Positions 49,054 to 60,266 of a stretch of 64,000 bases of DNA are shown piece by piece. The position numbers and the translations under genes were made by a program. Source of the DNA: Phlebopus portentosus (Eukaryota; Basidiomycota; Agaricomycetes; Boletales; Boletinellaceae). The stretch is from positions 124,001 through 188,000 of the forward strand of contig JAYXKI010000001.1 in NCBI GenBank assembly GCA_037892935.1. The letters run 5' to 3'. How positions within the stretch are numbered: position 1 is the first letter of the stretch; every line of letters begins with the position of its first letter. A model generated the notes under the pieces. That model ran no database searches. It was not told the DNA's origin and saw only the letters and a program-made list of their open reading frames with translations.

Positions 49054-49845
49054 TCTCCATTTGTTCTGCAACGATGGTCGCATTCTGTCTTGTGTGTTAT
49101 TGGCTGAAGGCGCAGACAGCTGTACAATTTGCGAAGCAGATGGATGAGGTCTAGTCTTGCGTTATCAGGATTGGTCCTAGCTTGTCCTAAGTATCATAAT
49201 GATCTCTTTATACATGTAGCTCCAATGCAGATTTCAGCAGATGATAATATCTAAGGCCATTTAATCGGAACCTGGACTCTAGCAACAGTTAGAGTTGATG
49301 GTGATTGTTGTACTGGCTCATTAGATTGGGAAACTGCTCAATTTTCTGCGTCAACTTGTTCTTGCGGTCGCTTTAGAGTTGTTGGGTCGAAGTCTTACAT
49401 TCGCTCATGATCCCGTGGCATTGCTTTGAATACTTTTACTGATCTTCAAGCATGCAGAACGGCTTACCGGACTGCTTGATCCTGAGAGATCCAGAGCAAA
49501 TCGTAAGTGAGGTTACACTTCTGTCGCATCTCTCTTGCGATTTTTTCAAGGGTGCTCGAGGTGCCAATAATATACTTCGTAATCAGATGGCCGTAATTGT
49601 TGTTCAGCTGTCAAAACGCTAATCTAATATCTATGCACTATACGATTTCTGGACTAACTCGGCGAAAAAAACCTGGCCCCGCAGGCTCATCGTCATATTT
49701 GGAGCGCCGATATAAACTCAATAGTAGAAACAGAAGTTTGATGCTATCAATTACATAACTTAATCTTGCCAGCTATATATGGGTAGTTGGACTCGCGTGG
49801 GAAACTACTCATTCTGCCGTGTCGCAACTTTCATTCGTTCATATC
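49054..49845. other. Inter-copy spacer (copies 6 and 7) with neighbour-tail fossil
   Basis: About 790 bases. A diverged fossil lies at about 49441-49620 (CAGAACGGCTTACCGGACTG, AAATCGTAAGTGAGGTTACA, CGTAATCAGATGGCCGTAAT). It keeps the intron donor region GTAAGTGAGG. No gene is supported. Confidence 0.5.
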
Positions 49846-52223
49846 ATCTACAAACTTCTTAACTGGTAACAGAGAGGCGGTGAACTCAGAAATTGATGTC
49901 AATTACTCTCGGTTAACTCCTGGCATACAATCAAGTTGCGAAAGAAATAACTTTTCAACAAACAGGGTAGGTACCATCTAGGTTTTCGTGGCACGTACTG
50001 ACAAAGGTTCTCGTATTAGAATGCATCCTGAGCGAACAAAGGCGACCTCTTCCTCTGGGTCCACCGGATTGCAAGATATGAGAAAGCTCTCTCTTCCCTC
50101 TGACGTTGAGAGATTTGCTATAACTCCGGTCAGCCAGATCCTATTTCTGCCTTTGTTCGTATGTGGCTGAGCCACTCCAATCACAGGCATACCAGAGTGC
50201 ACAGTTGGCTATAAAGTACCCCGAGATTTTCAATCAGTCGATAGTCCATGTGAACAGACTAGGTGACTGGAAGGAAAACGATCTTTGGAAGCTTGAAAAT
50301 CGCGTAGAAATAACAACTTCTATCGGGGATACTGGGATATTCCTCCAGACTCTATATGACGAGCTCAATAGACCCCGGACAGTAGTGCGTGCTTCTCTAG
50401 ACCATAATTATACAGCTCCTCTGACGCATATATTAATAGAACACCTCGCTATTGGATCAGTTTCCTGAATTTCGCAACAGCGTTGAACAAGCACTACCGG
50501 GCTTTCTAACACCTACTGCTTCGACGCCACCCGATGCCATTGTAACACCTAGAGAGCTCCGGTGCTATGTCGACATATTCCATAACATTGCGGATGGTGT
50601 TTCTAAATTCCAATCCAGGGGTTCCGACTCTTCCCTACCGCATTCCTTATTCTTCGCATCCATGATGATACAACCCGCATTTTTCTGGGATCAGCACCTC
50701 TCGTTGGAAAACTTGGAAATGACGGCGTACGAGAAGCTTCTTTCCTTTACAGCTGATTAGAGCTGATTGTCTTCCAGAGGTCGTATTTCTGGACTCCAGA
50801 TGTTCATAAAACCGAACGACCAGCCCGAGATTTACAAATTCACACCTAAGAATGACATTTCAGTAATTGACAAGTCGTCCAGTCTGCCTGCTTTGATATG
50901 TGAAGTAGATTCTCGTGCTTCGCAAGAAAGTTGCGCGGAATTGATTTCGCAGAGTATAGTTGCATGTCGCCAATGGCGATGCGTTCTTCCGGAGGCTCTC
51001 GAGGAGAAGAACAGATTTCTCGCGTTGTTTATTCACGGCAATTTCAAGGTTGATTTATATCTATTTCACGCGGATAAAAATTACAACGTGAGTCATGCAT
51101 ATTTATGCATCATTATGCTCGCTGATTGTATATCCCAGATTAAAATCTTTCAACAAGGATTTTCCCTTGGACGGAGAAATGAGGCGCTTCGGCTTGCCCG
51201 GATCCTGTTCAATTATCGGGACAAGTCTCTCGATGTAGCAGGTCTACCCGAACCAGGAAGGATTCAGCAGATTAAGAAGCTTGTCTCCGACAGCAAGATT
51301 CTACCATCTTTTACAGCAGCCACGACAGAAAAGACTGAATCATCAGGCAATAGTCGTCAATCAAGCGAGCAGCCAACGCATGTAACAACTTCGGAGACAC
51401 GTACCAATCCTTTGTTGTTGTCCGAGAAAGTCAAGTCCCTCTGCCCAGATGGTGCCTATCTTCAAGCAACAGAGGTTCGTTGTTTCAGGACCATACGATA
51501 TTTTTTCTTATCAAATATTTTTAGCACGAGCATGTCGCCGCTGTTCGGATGACCGGAATCCCGCCCAAGACGCTCGGCTTTGTCAAACTCACGAACAAGC
51601 ATGAGCTTGATGCCTTTGACGCCATCCGCAATTCGGGATCCGAGTTCCTCCTCAGCCGCGTGGTCCTTCCAATCAAGGTTGTCGAGATCGATGAATGCCC
51701 GGTCGCATTTCTTCCATATGGTGGGGAACCTCTTCACAAATCTTGGGGATTACAAGATGGGCCTGTTGGCCACGAGACGGAGATTGCCTGGGATTTGCTT
51801 ACGATCATCTCGCGCTTGCATGAGCTTCGCATCGCCCACCAGGACATCAGGCCTGCTAACGTCTTGTGGGATCCGTCTACGCACTCTATCCGAGTCATTG
51901 ACTTTGGCTCGTCAAAGATACTGGATCCTAACGGAAGTCGTAAAATTAGGGGAAGCTTTGGCACCTCCGACTTTGCTTGGCCTGAATTGGAATCGAAGGA
52001 AGGTCTCGAGTACGACCCGTTCTTGGTTGATACGTTCAGTTGTGGACAAGTACTCTCGGATGTGGTGATGGCAGAGAGAACGACTGACGAGGCAAAATTC
52101 GTCCTCGATGTTTCCCGATCCCTTATGAAGGAGGACGTGAACGAGCGGTGGTCGATCAGCAAGGCCATGCAAGTATGGGCAGATTGGCTTAAGGAACGTG
52201 GACGGCCAGAGTATACGCGGTGA
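49846..52223 (+). pseudogene. Array copy 7: same multidomain gene with lost start codon and altered kinase motifs
   Basis: The position of the ATG is now ATC (49846-49848), and a TAA follows eight codons into that frame, so exon 1 is dead. Exons 2-6 are open (PEIFNQSIVHV, LFFASMMIQPAFFWD, LPALICEVDSRA, VACRQWRCVLPEALEE). The kinase exon (ending at 52223) is open but differs from all others: HQDIRPAN in place of HLDIKPAN, DFGSSKIL in place of DFDSSEIL, and FAWPELES in place of YAAPEVES. An internal start could give an N-terminally shortened product. The sequence after the stop is not shared with the other copies, so the array ends here. Confidence 0.75.
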
Positions 52224-52527
52224 TTCAGGAACGCGCACGGACGGTTATAAAGCTCCTGGATGTGCTGGACAGCTTCTGGTTCATGCTGGCCGTCGAGGTT
52301 TTTGCCCTGATCTCAATTCGATTATTGCAAGGCTCAGAGATGAAAGTAGAGTGTAAGGCCGTCGAATAGGAACCTAGAATGATTGTAGAGTTGTTAGTGC
52401 TTATTATAATGATTTGACCGTAAAAGGACGGATCAAGTGAATTGAAATGTAATCGTGGGAACATCCTGTTTGTTACAAGTCTTCTTCCAGCTCACCGTCC
52501 ACACACGTACTGTACCACGACAACAAA
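52224..52527. other. Intergenic at the right edge of the array
   Basis: 304 bases from the stop of copy 7 to the DPM3 start. It is unrelated to the 3' flanks of the other copies and should hold the DPM3 promoter. Nothing else was seen. Confidence 0.35.
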
Positions 52528-52991
52528 ATGACTCGCTTGACGCGCTTTGCGACGCTCGCAGGCGCGCTCTCGACAGCCTACGCACTCGTATGGCTCCAAA
52601 TATTGCACATGCCGTTCTTAGACGCGTCCATCGAGGAGCAGCTTTTACCTGTCGTGCGTGTCTGGTCCTGTCCTGCTTTCATACGTGGCCATGTATTCTG
52701 ATACTACTGTATTTTTCTGTTGCTTCGGCGAGCAGCTACCGTGGTGGTTACTTGTGAGCTTCGGCGCGTACTCGTTGGCATCTTTGGGCTGGGGACTGTA
52801 CACATTCAATGATGTGCCAGATGCGTATGAGGAACTTATCAAGGTGCATTCGTAACATGTTACTTGTACTATTACTTCTACAAGTACCACCGGCTCTACT
52901 TCTGGACCTATACTGACGAACAGGCTTGATTCTGCAGGAGATCGCGGAGGCGAAGAACGACTTGCGTGCCAAGGGTGTTGACGTCGACTGA
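52528..52991 (+). CDS. DPM3: Dolichol-phosphate mannosyltransferase subunit 3
   Basis: Three exons (52528-52653, 52736-52843, 52938-52991) with GT-AG introns and phase-0 junctions give 95 residues, the normal size of DPM3. The first exon encodes MTRLTRFATLAGALSTAYAL, a transmembrane helix. The second encodes a second hydrophobic segment, LPWWLLVSFGAYSLASLGWG, then LYTFNDVPDAYEELIK. The third gives EIAEAKNDLRAKGVDVD, the conserved coiled C-terminal helix. In the ER membrane DPM3 tethers and stabilises the catalytic subunit DPM1 that makes dolichol-phosphate mannose for N-glycosylation and GPI anchors. Confidence 0.93.
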
Positions 52992-53254
52992 AGTTGACGG
53001 GCTCGACCTTCCTCGACCTTCATACCCTGTCCCATGGCCGCGGATCTGTTCTGTTGTCTGTCCTTGCCTTGTTATTGTTGCTATTTATCAAGCGTTTTGG
53101 AAGTTTCTTTCGGACGCGGGAACGACCTCTGCGTAGTGATGATAGCGTGCACATGCATGCTCCTCATACCGCAGTGACTGCGACTGCGATCCGTTCCTCA
53201 TCCTACTCCCCCGCCCATCTCATTCCGCCGGCAACCCGAGCGTCGCGCGCTAAT

Positions 53255-54282
53255 TTACCCATCAGCATCTTTTCTGGACTCCAGTAATGATATAGTAATA
53301 TAGGTAGGGTAAACACGCACAAGTTGTAAAGTAATCGCCCGTTCCTGCGGAGGCAGACTACGTATCTGCTCAGGCGTCATCGCGATCACGCGCATGATCA
53401 TTTCCTGTCGTCCGTCGTCGTTTGAATTGTTTATGGACGAATTTGACAAATAAAAAAAAAGAAAAAGAATAAGTAAAATACGAAAGAGAAGAAGATTCAG
53501 ACTAAACGAGTGAACGTACCCTCTGGTCATCAGGTATGTTCCCAAACGCACCAAGGCTGGGAGGTGCAGCCTGTTGTGGTTGCTGCTGCTGCTGCTGTTG
53601 TTGTCCTCCTATCCCCGGTACACCTCCAGCATACTGCTGTTGCTGCTGCTGATACTGGCCCCCATACTGCGTAGGGTACGCACCTCCTCCACTTCCGCGA
53701 CGGCGGCGCCGTTCTGCGTCTGCGCCTGTGCCTGTGCTTGTGGTGCTTGCGAAGGAGGATACCCAGGATACCCACTTGGCGCGGAAGTACCTGGCTGGTT
53801 TGGTGGTGCGGAGTAGGCATTGGGGACTGAAGGAGGAGGGGGAGTTGGCTGGTGCCCGTATGGCGGGACTTGCGTGATGTGTGCGGGGATCGTTGGTACA
53901 GGCGGGGGAACTGGTGTAGGTACTTGCGCAGCGGTGTTAGGAACAGTTTGCCCTGCATACGTCGCAAGCGTTTTCTGTCCAAGGTCCAAGAACGGATTGA
54001 GGTTTTCAGAAGCAGAAGTATAAACAGGCAATCAAACAAACAGCAAAGATGAATATTGGTGAAGGACAGAATGTTGAAAAGGAAAAAAGACAAGAAGCAA
54101 CGCACCTGCAGCATCTCCAAATTCAGAATCCCCATTTTCGCCATGAGCGGTACGAGTGCATACCCAATCGCCGGCTGGGCATTCAGAATTGCGCGTGCCT
54201 GCTCTGGAGTTGTCTTCTGCAATTGTACAAGCAACTCGAGGAGCTGGTCCTCTGGAAGGGACGAAGCCGGCGTGCTGGTCAT
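53255..54282 (-). CDS. CSTF2/Rna15 hinge and C-terminal domain protein without RRM
   Basis: Exon 1 (54106-54282) encodes the CSTF2 hinge: LPEDQLLELLVQLQKTTPEQ, ARAILNAQPAIGYALVPLMA. After an intron come KTLATYAGQ and a Pro-rich stretch (PTPVPPPVPTIPAHI). A probable 59-base intron then shifts into a frame with an Arg/Gly patch (RRRRRGSGGG) and a Gln-rich region coded by CAG repeats. The last recognised exon has MRVIAMTPEQIRSLPPQERA, the C-terminal helical domain that binds Pcf11-type partners. Known family members act in 3' end cleavage and polyadenylation. They normally start with an RRM, which is absent here: the ATG at 54282 precedes the hinge directly. The exact 3' end is uncertain (53255 is the stop of the open frame). 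Confidence 0.75.
53575..53660. repeat. CAG/CTG triplet runs inside a coding region
   Basis: Runs of TGCTGC (plus strand) are interrupted by a short stretch. On the minus strand they encode the poly-Gln parts of the CSTF2-like protein (QYQQQQQQY and GQQQQQQQQP). Such tracts are likely to vary in length between strains. Confidence 0.8.
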
Positions 54283-54595
54283 GTTTTACGAGTAAAGTTG
54301 ACTCGAAGAGGCGAACTTCAATATCGATTAATGACAGTGATAGCAACAGTGGTCGATGAGTTCGGGAGTCGCTATCGAGTTTTGCAGCACATTGAGGACA
54401 GAATAAGAAAGAACGCGTCGCGTGTCGGACGCGTCTCAAGTTCTGCTTGAGAAAATATTTCAATTATACGAGTCCAAATCTAAACAAACAACTACAATAA
54501 CGATACAGGGAAATTGATTCAAAACACAGGACTGGACACATGCTCAATGCAAAGAAACCCATTCAAAAGCCGGATATACACAAAAGGGTTCGCGA
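54283..54595. other. Short intergenic between SMC4 and the CSTF2-like gene
   Basis: 313 bases, both flanking genes on the minus strand. It should contain the SMC4 terminator and the CSTF2-like promoter. Nothing specific was seen. Confidence 0.35.
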
Positions 54596-57500
54596 TCACG
54601 CCTTTATCGTCGACGCAGCACTTATAGGCATGACCGATACCGACGTGGACATAGTCGCAATCAACGGCATTCCTCCCGGAGCCTGAGAGGGCGTCGGTTC
54701 TCGTCCTTGACCATGAGGTACGGCGTTCAACACGTGGTTATTGATCGAGATACCTGCAAGCATGGTGAGTCGGAGTGAACTAGAAGACGGCGACACAGGC
54801 AAAACTTACTTCTGGTCGCGTTTGACGTCTTGTAAATGCCGATGAGTCGATGACTTAGTTCGAACATGTCGTTCCGGAGGGAGATAATAATGAACTGCGC
54901 GTTCTTCGTTCGGTCTTTTATGTAGTTCGCAACGATGGAGACATTTCGGAAGTCTAGCGCCGCGTCAATCTCGTCCATGAAGTACAATGGTGTAGGCTGA
55001 ACAAAAAGCTAGAACGATTTCTGTATAATGAGCCGTTGCTGATAACTCACCTTGAAGACATGCAGCGCAAAGACAAGAGCCAATGAACTCAGAGTCTAGT
55101 AGCGAAATTCAATCTACCGTTACTAGCATTCGGAGTACCAAGAAAAAACGAACCTTCTCTCCGCCAGATAAATTCGAGATATTCTTCCAGCTCTTCTTCG
55201 GCGGCATGACTGAGAAGATGATACCTTCCGAGAAAGGATCCATGCTATCAACAAGCTCAAGCTCCGCATTTCCGCCGAGCGTGATCATCTTCACCTCTCC
55301 GTCAGCATTTTCTAATCCCTCTACAGCAATAGGCAGAGCGTACCTGATACATCTCCTTCAGCTTCGCAGAAATCGCATTGAAGCCCGTCATGAACTCGTC
55401 GAGTCGCTGCTTCCTCAGTCCATCATATTTTGCCTTTGCCGCGTCTCGTTGACTCGTCACTTCCTCAAGGTCCTTCGCACGATTCAAGAATTCATGTTCC
55501 CGCTTGCGATACTCTTTCAGTACCGCGAGGTTGGGACTCGAGTTCTTGATTTGTTCTGAAAAGAAATATCAATACCAGTGGGTATCGTGTGGATCAATGA
55601 AAGAACGCACCATCCAGAAGCGAAACATCGGCCAACAGTTCTTTCTTCTTGAATCGAGACAGCTCTTCGACCGAGTAGATATGCAGCTCATACAATGGTG
55701 TCCGTGCTCGCTTCTTGGGAGGAGGAATAGTCGCTTCCGTGGGCTCAGGCTTGACGACTTTCTCGCCCTCCTGGTCTTCTGACATCGGTTCTTCAGATGC
55801 CCTCGCCGAGGCTGGCTCGTCTTGGGCCCGCTCAACGACTTCGTGTTCATCCTCATCCTCGTCTTCCTCGCTACACCCGGAAAATGTTCAGTATCGGGCA
55901 CTAGTAGAATTGGCATTACTTACTCGACTTCCTCAAGCTTGAGCTTATCGTGCTCAGTGCGATAGTGATCAATCGCCTTCTCGTTCTCTTGTGCCTCCTT
56001 CTTCGCATCGTTGAGATGTTGCTTTATCTCCATCTAAGAGACCGTGCTTTAGTATTGCACCGCTTCCGCGACACGAGCTTGCCTACCTCTCGCTGCCTGA
56101 ATTGTTGGATTTGTTCCGTCTTTTCATCCAGTTCCGCTTTCAAGCTCTCGAGATCGTCCTTCGCGTTATCGGCTGCAGCCTGCGCTTTATCGACCTTTGA
56201 CTGAGTCTCAGTGACGAACTCATTGACTTCCTTGAGTTTTGCATTAAGTTCTTCCAGCTCTTGATCAACCTCCTGAAGTGCAGCAGTGTGCGTCTCGATA
56301 GCCTTGGCAAAGCGTGCTGAATCCTTCTCCGCCTTGGCCTTATTCACCTCTGCCCTCGTGATCTCGTCCATAGCCAGGTTGATATGTAGCTTGATGCCAT
56401 CAACCTTCGACTTCTGAGACAAAAGCTTCGAACCACCGATCTCAAGGATCTTCTTCTCTAAATCCTGGATAGCTTTTTCGACAACACCAGACTTTTTCTT
56501 CAGCGCTTCAAGTTCTGCATCAGCGGAAGCGATCTCCTTGTCGAGGATTGCAATCCGCGCGAGATCGCCCTCGTCTGGCTTACTCTTCGACCTATAAGAG
56601 ATGAGCAAAAATACTATCGCGAGAGATGAACCGACTTACTTCAACTCACGTACACGCTTTTCAGCCTCCGCGATCCTCTTTACTCCGGTCTGAATATCAA
56701 GATCGATCTTCTGCAGGGACATGTCCACTTCTGGAACCTTTCTAGTCAAAGCTTCTATGGAAGCTTCAAATTCTCTCAGCTGGGCCAAGGCCACTCCCAG
56801 CCTGCCAGCCGCGTCCTCACTTTCCTGATCGTACTTCCTTAGCGTCTCTGGTGATACAGCATCGGCAGCCAGCTTTGAGCTCATCGCACCACGTGCGACA
56901 TGGGTGCCACCGCCAGACATCGTTCCTGAAGTATCAATGAGCTGACCGGTGAGAGTGACCACACGCCATCGCTTTTGACCGTATGCGATTCGGTTTGCCT
57001 GTTCAAGATCATTTGCGACAAGAGTATTTCCGACAGCTTTAAAGAATGCCGGAGCAAAGCGGGGTTCTTTCGGCTGAATGAGATCCATGAGCCGAGGAAC
57101 ATTCTCCGGCGTCGGAATCTTTCAAGACCATTGGTTTGCGACAACTTCTCCAGGACGATGAAGGAAGCACGCCCCAAGTTCTGCTTGCGGAGGTACTCGA
57201 TGCACGCTTGACCTTGATCGACGGTATCCACAATGAGATTGTTTAAAGCTGGGCATGCAGTTGAGATAGCAACGTCATATTTCTCAGGAATGGTACCAAG
57301 AGATCCTAGACGACCCTAAAAAGACGGTCAGTTCATGCGGAACTGGAAGAAAAATATAAACATACGTGGAAACCCGAAATACGCCCGCTGTTCTTCAATC
57401 TCATCAGGCCATCAAGGACTCGGTTTTGCGATGTGCTAGCAACTTGGGAAGCCTTTGCTTCATCAGCTTTCTGACGCGCGGAGGTAGCTTTGGCGCGAAG

Positions 57501-60266
57501 ATCGTTGATACTCCTTTGCAAATCCTAAAACGTAGAAAAGTTGGACTAGTTGTCAAACGGCTTGATTATTTGTGCGTACCTGTATCCTTTTCTCGCCAGC
57601 CTTCAGCTCCTTCTGGAGTTGACTCTTTCCATTACGGAGCTCTTCCTTCTCTCTTTCCTGTCAATCCAGTATCAGCTCCATCGATTTCGTACCTCGTCAT
57701 CAAGTTGAATTGGCTTACTTTTGCAGCGTGGTCATTCTGCAGCTGCTCCAGGCCCTCCTGTGCCTCCTTACGAGCATTCGTCACAGCTTCAGCCTTCTTC
57801 GTAAGTGTGTCGCGCTCACTGACGGCAACATCTTTTTCCGCTTGCTTCGCGTTGATCTGAGCGGTCCAGGGTTGCAACTCCCTCTGCTTTACTTCAATCT
57901 GATCATGGAAGACTTGTGTCTTATCTGCATGTGTTTTGCGTTACCAAGATACAATAATCATCGAGCATTTTTTAAGCCCACCTTTGAGACTATCGCGAAT
58001 ACGCTCAAGAACCTTCTCTTCCTGGGCAAGTGATTCTTCAAACTCTGTGAGTTTCTCCTTTTCTTTGACCATCTTTTCTGCGTTCATATCAATGAAACGA
58101 AGCGCTTCGTCCCTCGATTTTTCATCCTTCAAAAAATTCATCATCAATAAGTGTGGTTAAGAATAATAAATGAGAACATACTTCTTTAAGGGACTTCTTG
58201 AGCTTGGTAGCTTTGGTATTCGCATGCTTCTTTCTCTCCTCGAGATTAACTTGTTGCTTCTCGTATATGGCAAGATTCTTCGCAGCCTCGATAGCAGCTG
58301 CTTTTACTTCCTCGTAGGTCTTCACACGATCTTCGTAGTTCTCTTCTAGTAACTGACAATGAGCAATGTCGTCCTTGTTGCGTTCGGTCTCTTCGGCGAG
58401 CTCGACCTCCAGGTTCTCCTAGAATCATGGGTTTAGTGACTAATCCGTGTTCGCATTTAGGGACTTACGATAGTCTCGGCATACTGCTGATCAGCTTCAA
58501 GGCACTTCCAGAGATACCACTGGTATAAACGCGACTGCGCACGAACGTATTCGTTTTGGAGACGAAGAAATTCTTCGGCTTCGCGCTTCTTCTCTTCAAG
58601 AGCGTTCTTCTCGCGTTCGACAATTCTTAGACGGTTGAGCTTCTCCGAACGAACATCACCGAGATTGTCAAGTTCAGTCAACGCTTCTTCGATTGGCTGC
58701 TTATACCGGTCCGTCCCGATGATATCTTCAAGATATTCCAGCAGACCATCCTCATGTTCGTTTTGAGCTTTTGGCTTCATCTGTGCAATGCTTTCCACTT
58801 CGCCTTGGAGGATGAGAAAACGTTTGTGGTCAAGATCTATTCCACGACCTTTAAGGAGAGTCGTCACTTCTGTGAAGCTGCTCAAGCGTCCATTGATAGT
58901 ATACTTGCTCGCGTTGCTCTTATAAGCATGGCGAGCTACAACGATCTGAGAGTTGGGAATGACTTCAAACGCATCCGGCCCAGGCTGTGGGATGATTTAG
59001 CAAAAAAACTTGTAGAATGCTGACAGACCAAACGCACCAAGTCGATGATCTCTCGGAAATGAACCTCAACAGAACATTCGTCAAGATCGGGATAGTTGGC
59101 CGAGTTGTGAATAAGCTCTGACAATTTGCCTTGCCGCATCTTGGAGGCACGGTATCCAAACACAAAGAGCAGAGCATCGATCGTGTTCGACTTTCCGGAA
59201 CCATTAGGCCCGACGATAGCTGAAAAGGACTGTAATCCCTGTCAGTGATTTTGTCACTATAAAGACAGAATGTACAAACCTTATGGAATGGACCAATGAC
59301 CTGGTGGCCAGCGTAGCTCTTGAAATTGACCAGAACCATCTTGTGGATAATAAGCCGCGATTTAGGACCCTGTGGTTCCTCTGGTATAGTAAGAGGCGGC
59401 GTGACAGATGCGCGAGGTTTCGGCTTAGCGGTAATGGGATGGTCGTCAAGCAAGCACTGCTCTGGCTCGTCATCCGATTCTTCGTCCAGCTTCTTCGCCG
59501 TGATAACTTCGCTCTCAGCACTAGGCGACTTGTCTTTCACTCGAGACGAACGAGGCGTAGCCTGGTCAACGGCGTCGTCAAGTGGTAAGCTATCCTCATC
59601 CTCTTCATCAATAGTTTCTTCTCTCTTTACTGCAGCCTTCCTAGACGGTGCGGTAAACGCCCGCGATGCAGGCTTCCGCGCTCCACCCGTAGATGACGCA
59701 CGCGAAGGTGGTTTGGACGCGCGGCCCTTTCGTTTCGGTTTCTCTTCCTCAAACGACTCATCACTAGCATCCTGTTGCGCTGGTGAATCGTCATCATCAT
59801 CATCATCGACGACAATGCGTCTGGCTTTCGTGGAACGAGCCGCGGTACGCTTAGATGTTGCTCTTGCGCTCTTCGAAGTAGATGCCTTTGCTCCATCCTC
59901 TTGCGCCTCAGCGTCACTTTCCTGCTCTGGAGAACTCGTCTTTGTCCTCTTCGGAGGAGATGGCGCGTCCTCAGGCTCCTCAGCAATCTCATCCTCATTT
60001 TCCTCGTCAACAGGCGTGGGAGCTTTACGACTCGCGGCATTGACTTTGCCGGCTGAAGTCGACGCCTGACGCGACGCTGGCTTCCGCGGTCTTGAGCTAC
60101 GCTTCTCTAGCGAATCATCTTCATCCTCTTCGTACAACGGCCGTTCTGGTTCGGCGCGTTTGCGCTTAGATGCAGAGACTTTCCGCGTCGTTGTTGACGG
60201 CTCAACTGACAACGCTCGCAACTCTGGCTGCACTGACGCCTTTCGTGTCGCGCGCCTCGGCGGCAT
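54596..60266 (-). CDS. SMC4: Condensin subunit SMC4
   Basis: The start is the ATG at 60266 (MPPRRATRKAS). The first ~310 residues are a Ser/Arg/acidic low-complexity tail, then LIIHKMVLVNFKSYAGHQVI, the SMC N-terminal head. The next exon has Walker A (VGPNGSGKSNTIDALLFVFG). FLILQGEVESIAQMKPK, EHEDGLLEYLEDIIGTDRYK and long coiled coils (EALTELDNLGDVRSEKLNRL) follow. The hinge is around 57240-56880, with TVDQGQACIEYL and GTMSGGGTHVARGAM. The second coiled coil leads to the signature NLSGGEK, split by an intron, then FMDEIDAALDF (Walker B) and FIIISLRNDMFELSHRLIGI, a typical SMC4 end. About a dozen short introns interrupt the gene. In the condensin complex SMC4 pairs with SMC2 to compact mitotic chromosomes. 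No lesion was noticed. Confidence 0.93.

Larger units (their letters stand above)
30090..52223. repeat. Seven-copy gene array (six direct, one inverted) with 3.2-3.3 kb unit
   Basis: Gene starts or start-equivalents fall at 30090, 36265 (minus), 36807, 40152, 43350, 46672 and 49846. The last five are spaced 3345, 3198, 3322 and 3174 bases apart. Each unit has one seven-exon gene, a 3' flank of about 300 bases with shared sequence, and (after copies 1, 3, 4, 5 and 6) a decayed duplicate of the 3' end of the SHOC1/Zip2-like gene. The sequence after the stop of copy 7 is unlike the other 3' flanks, so the right edge of the array is at about 52223. Confidence 0.85.

Noticed and set aside
30090..52223. 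Transposon or retroelement origin of the array
   Set aside because: No terminal repeats, target-site duplications, transposase, reverse transcriptase or integrase were seen. All introns are kept in all copies, which rules out retroposition; plain tandem duplication explains the layout.
59320..60069. Long Ser-rich plus-strand frame
   Set aside because: It is the antisense shadow of the low-complexity N-terminus of SMC4.
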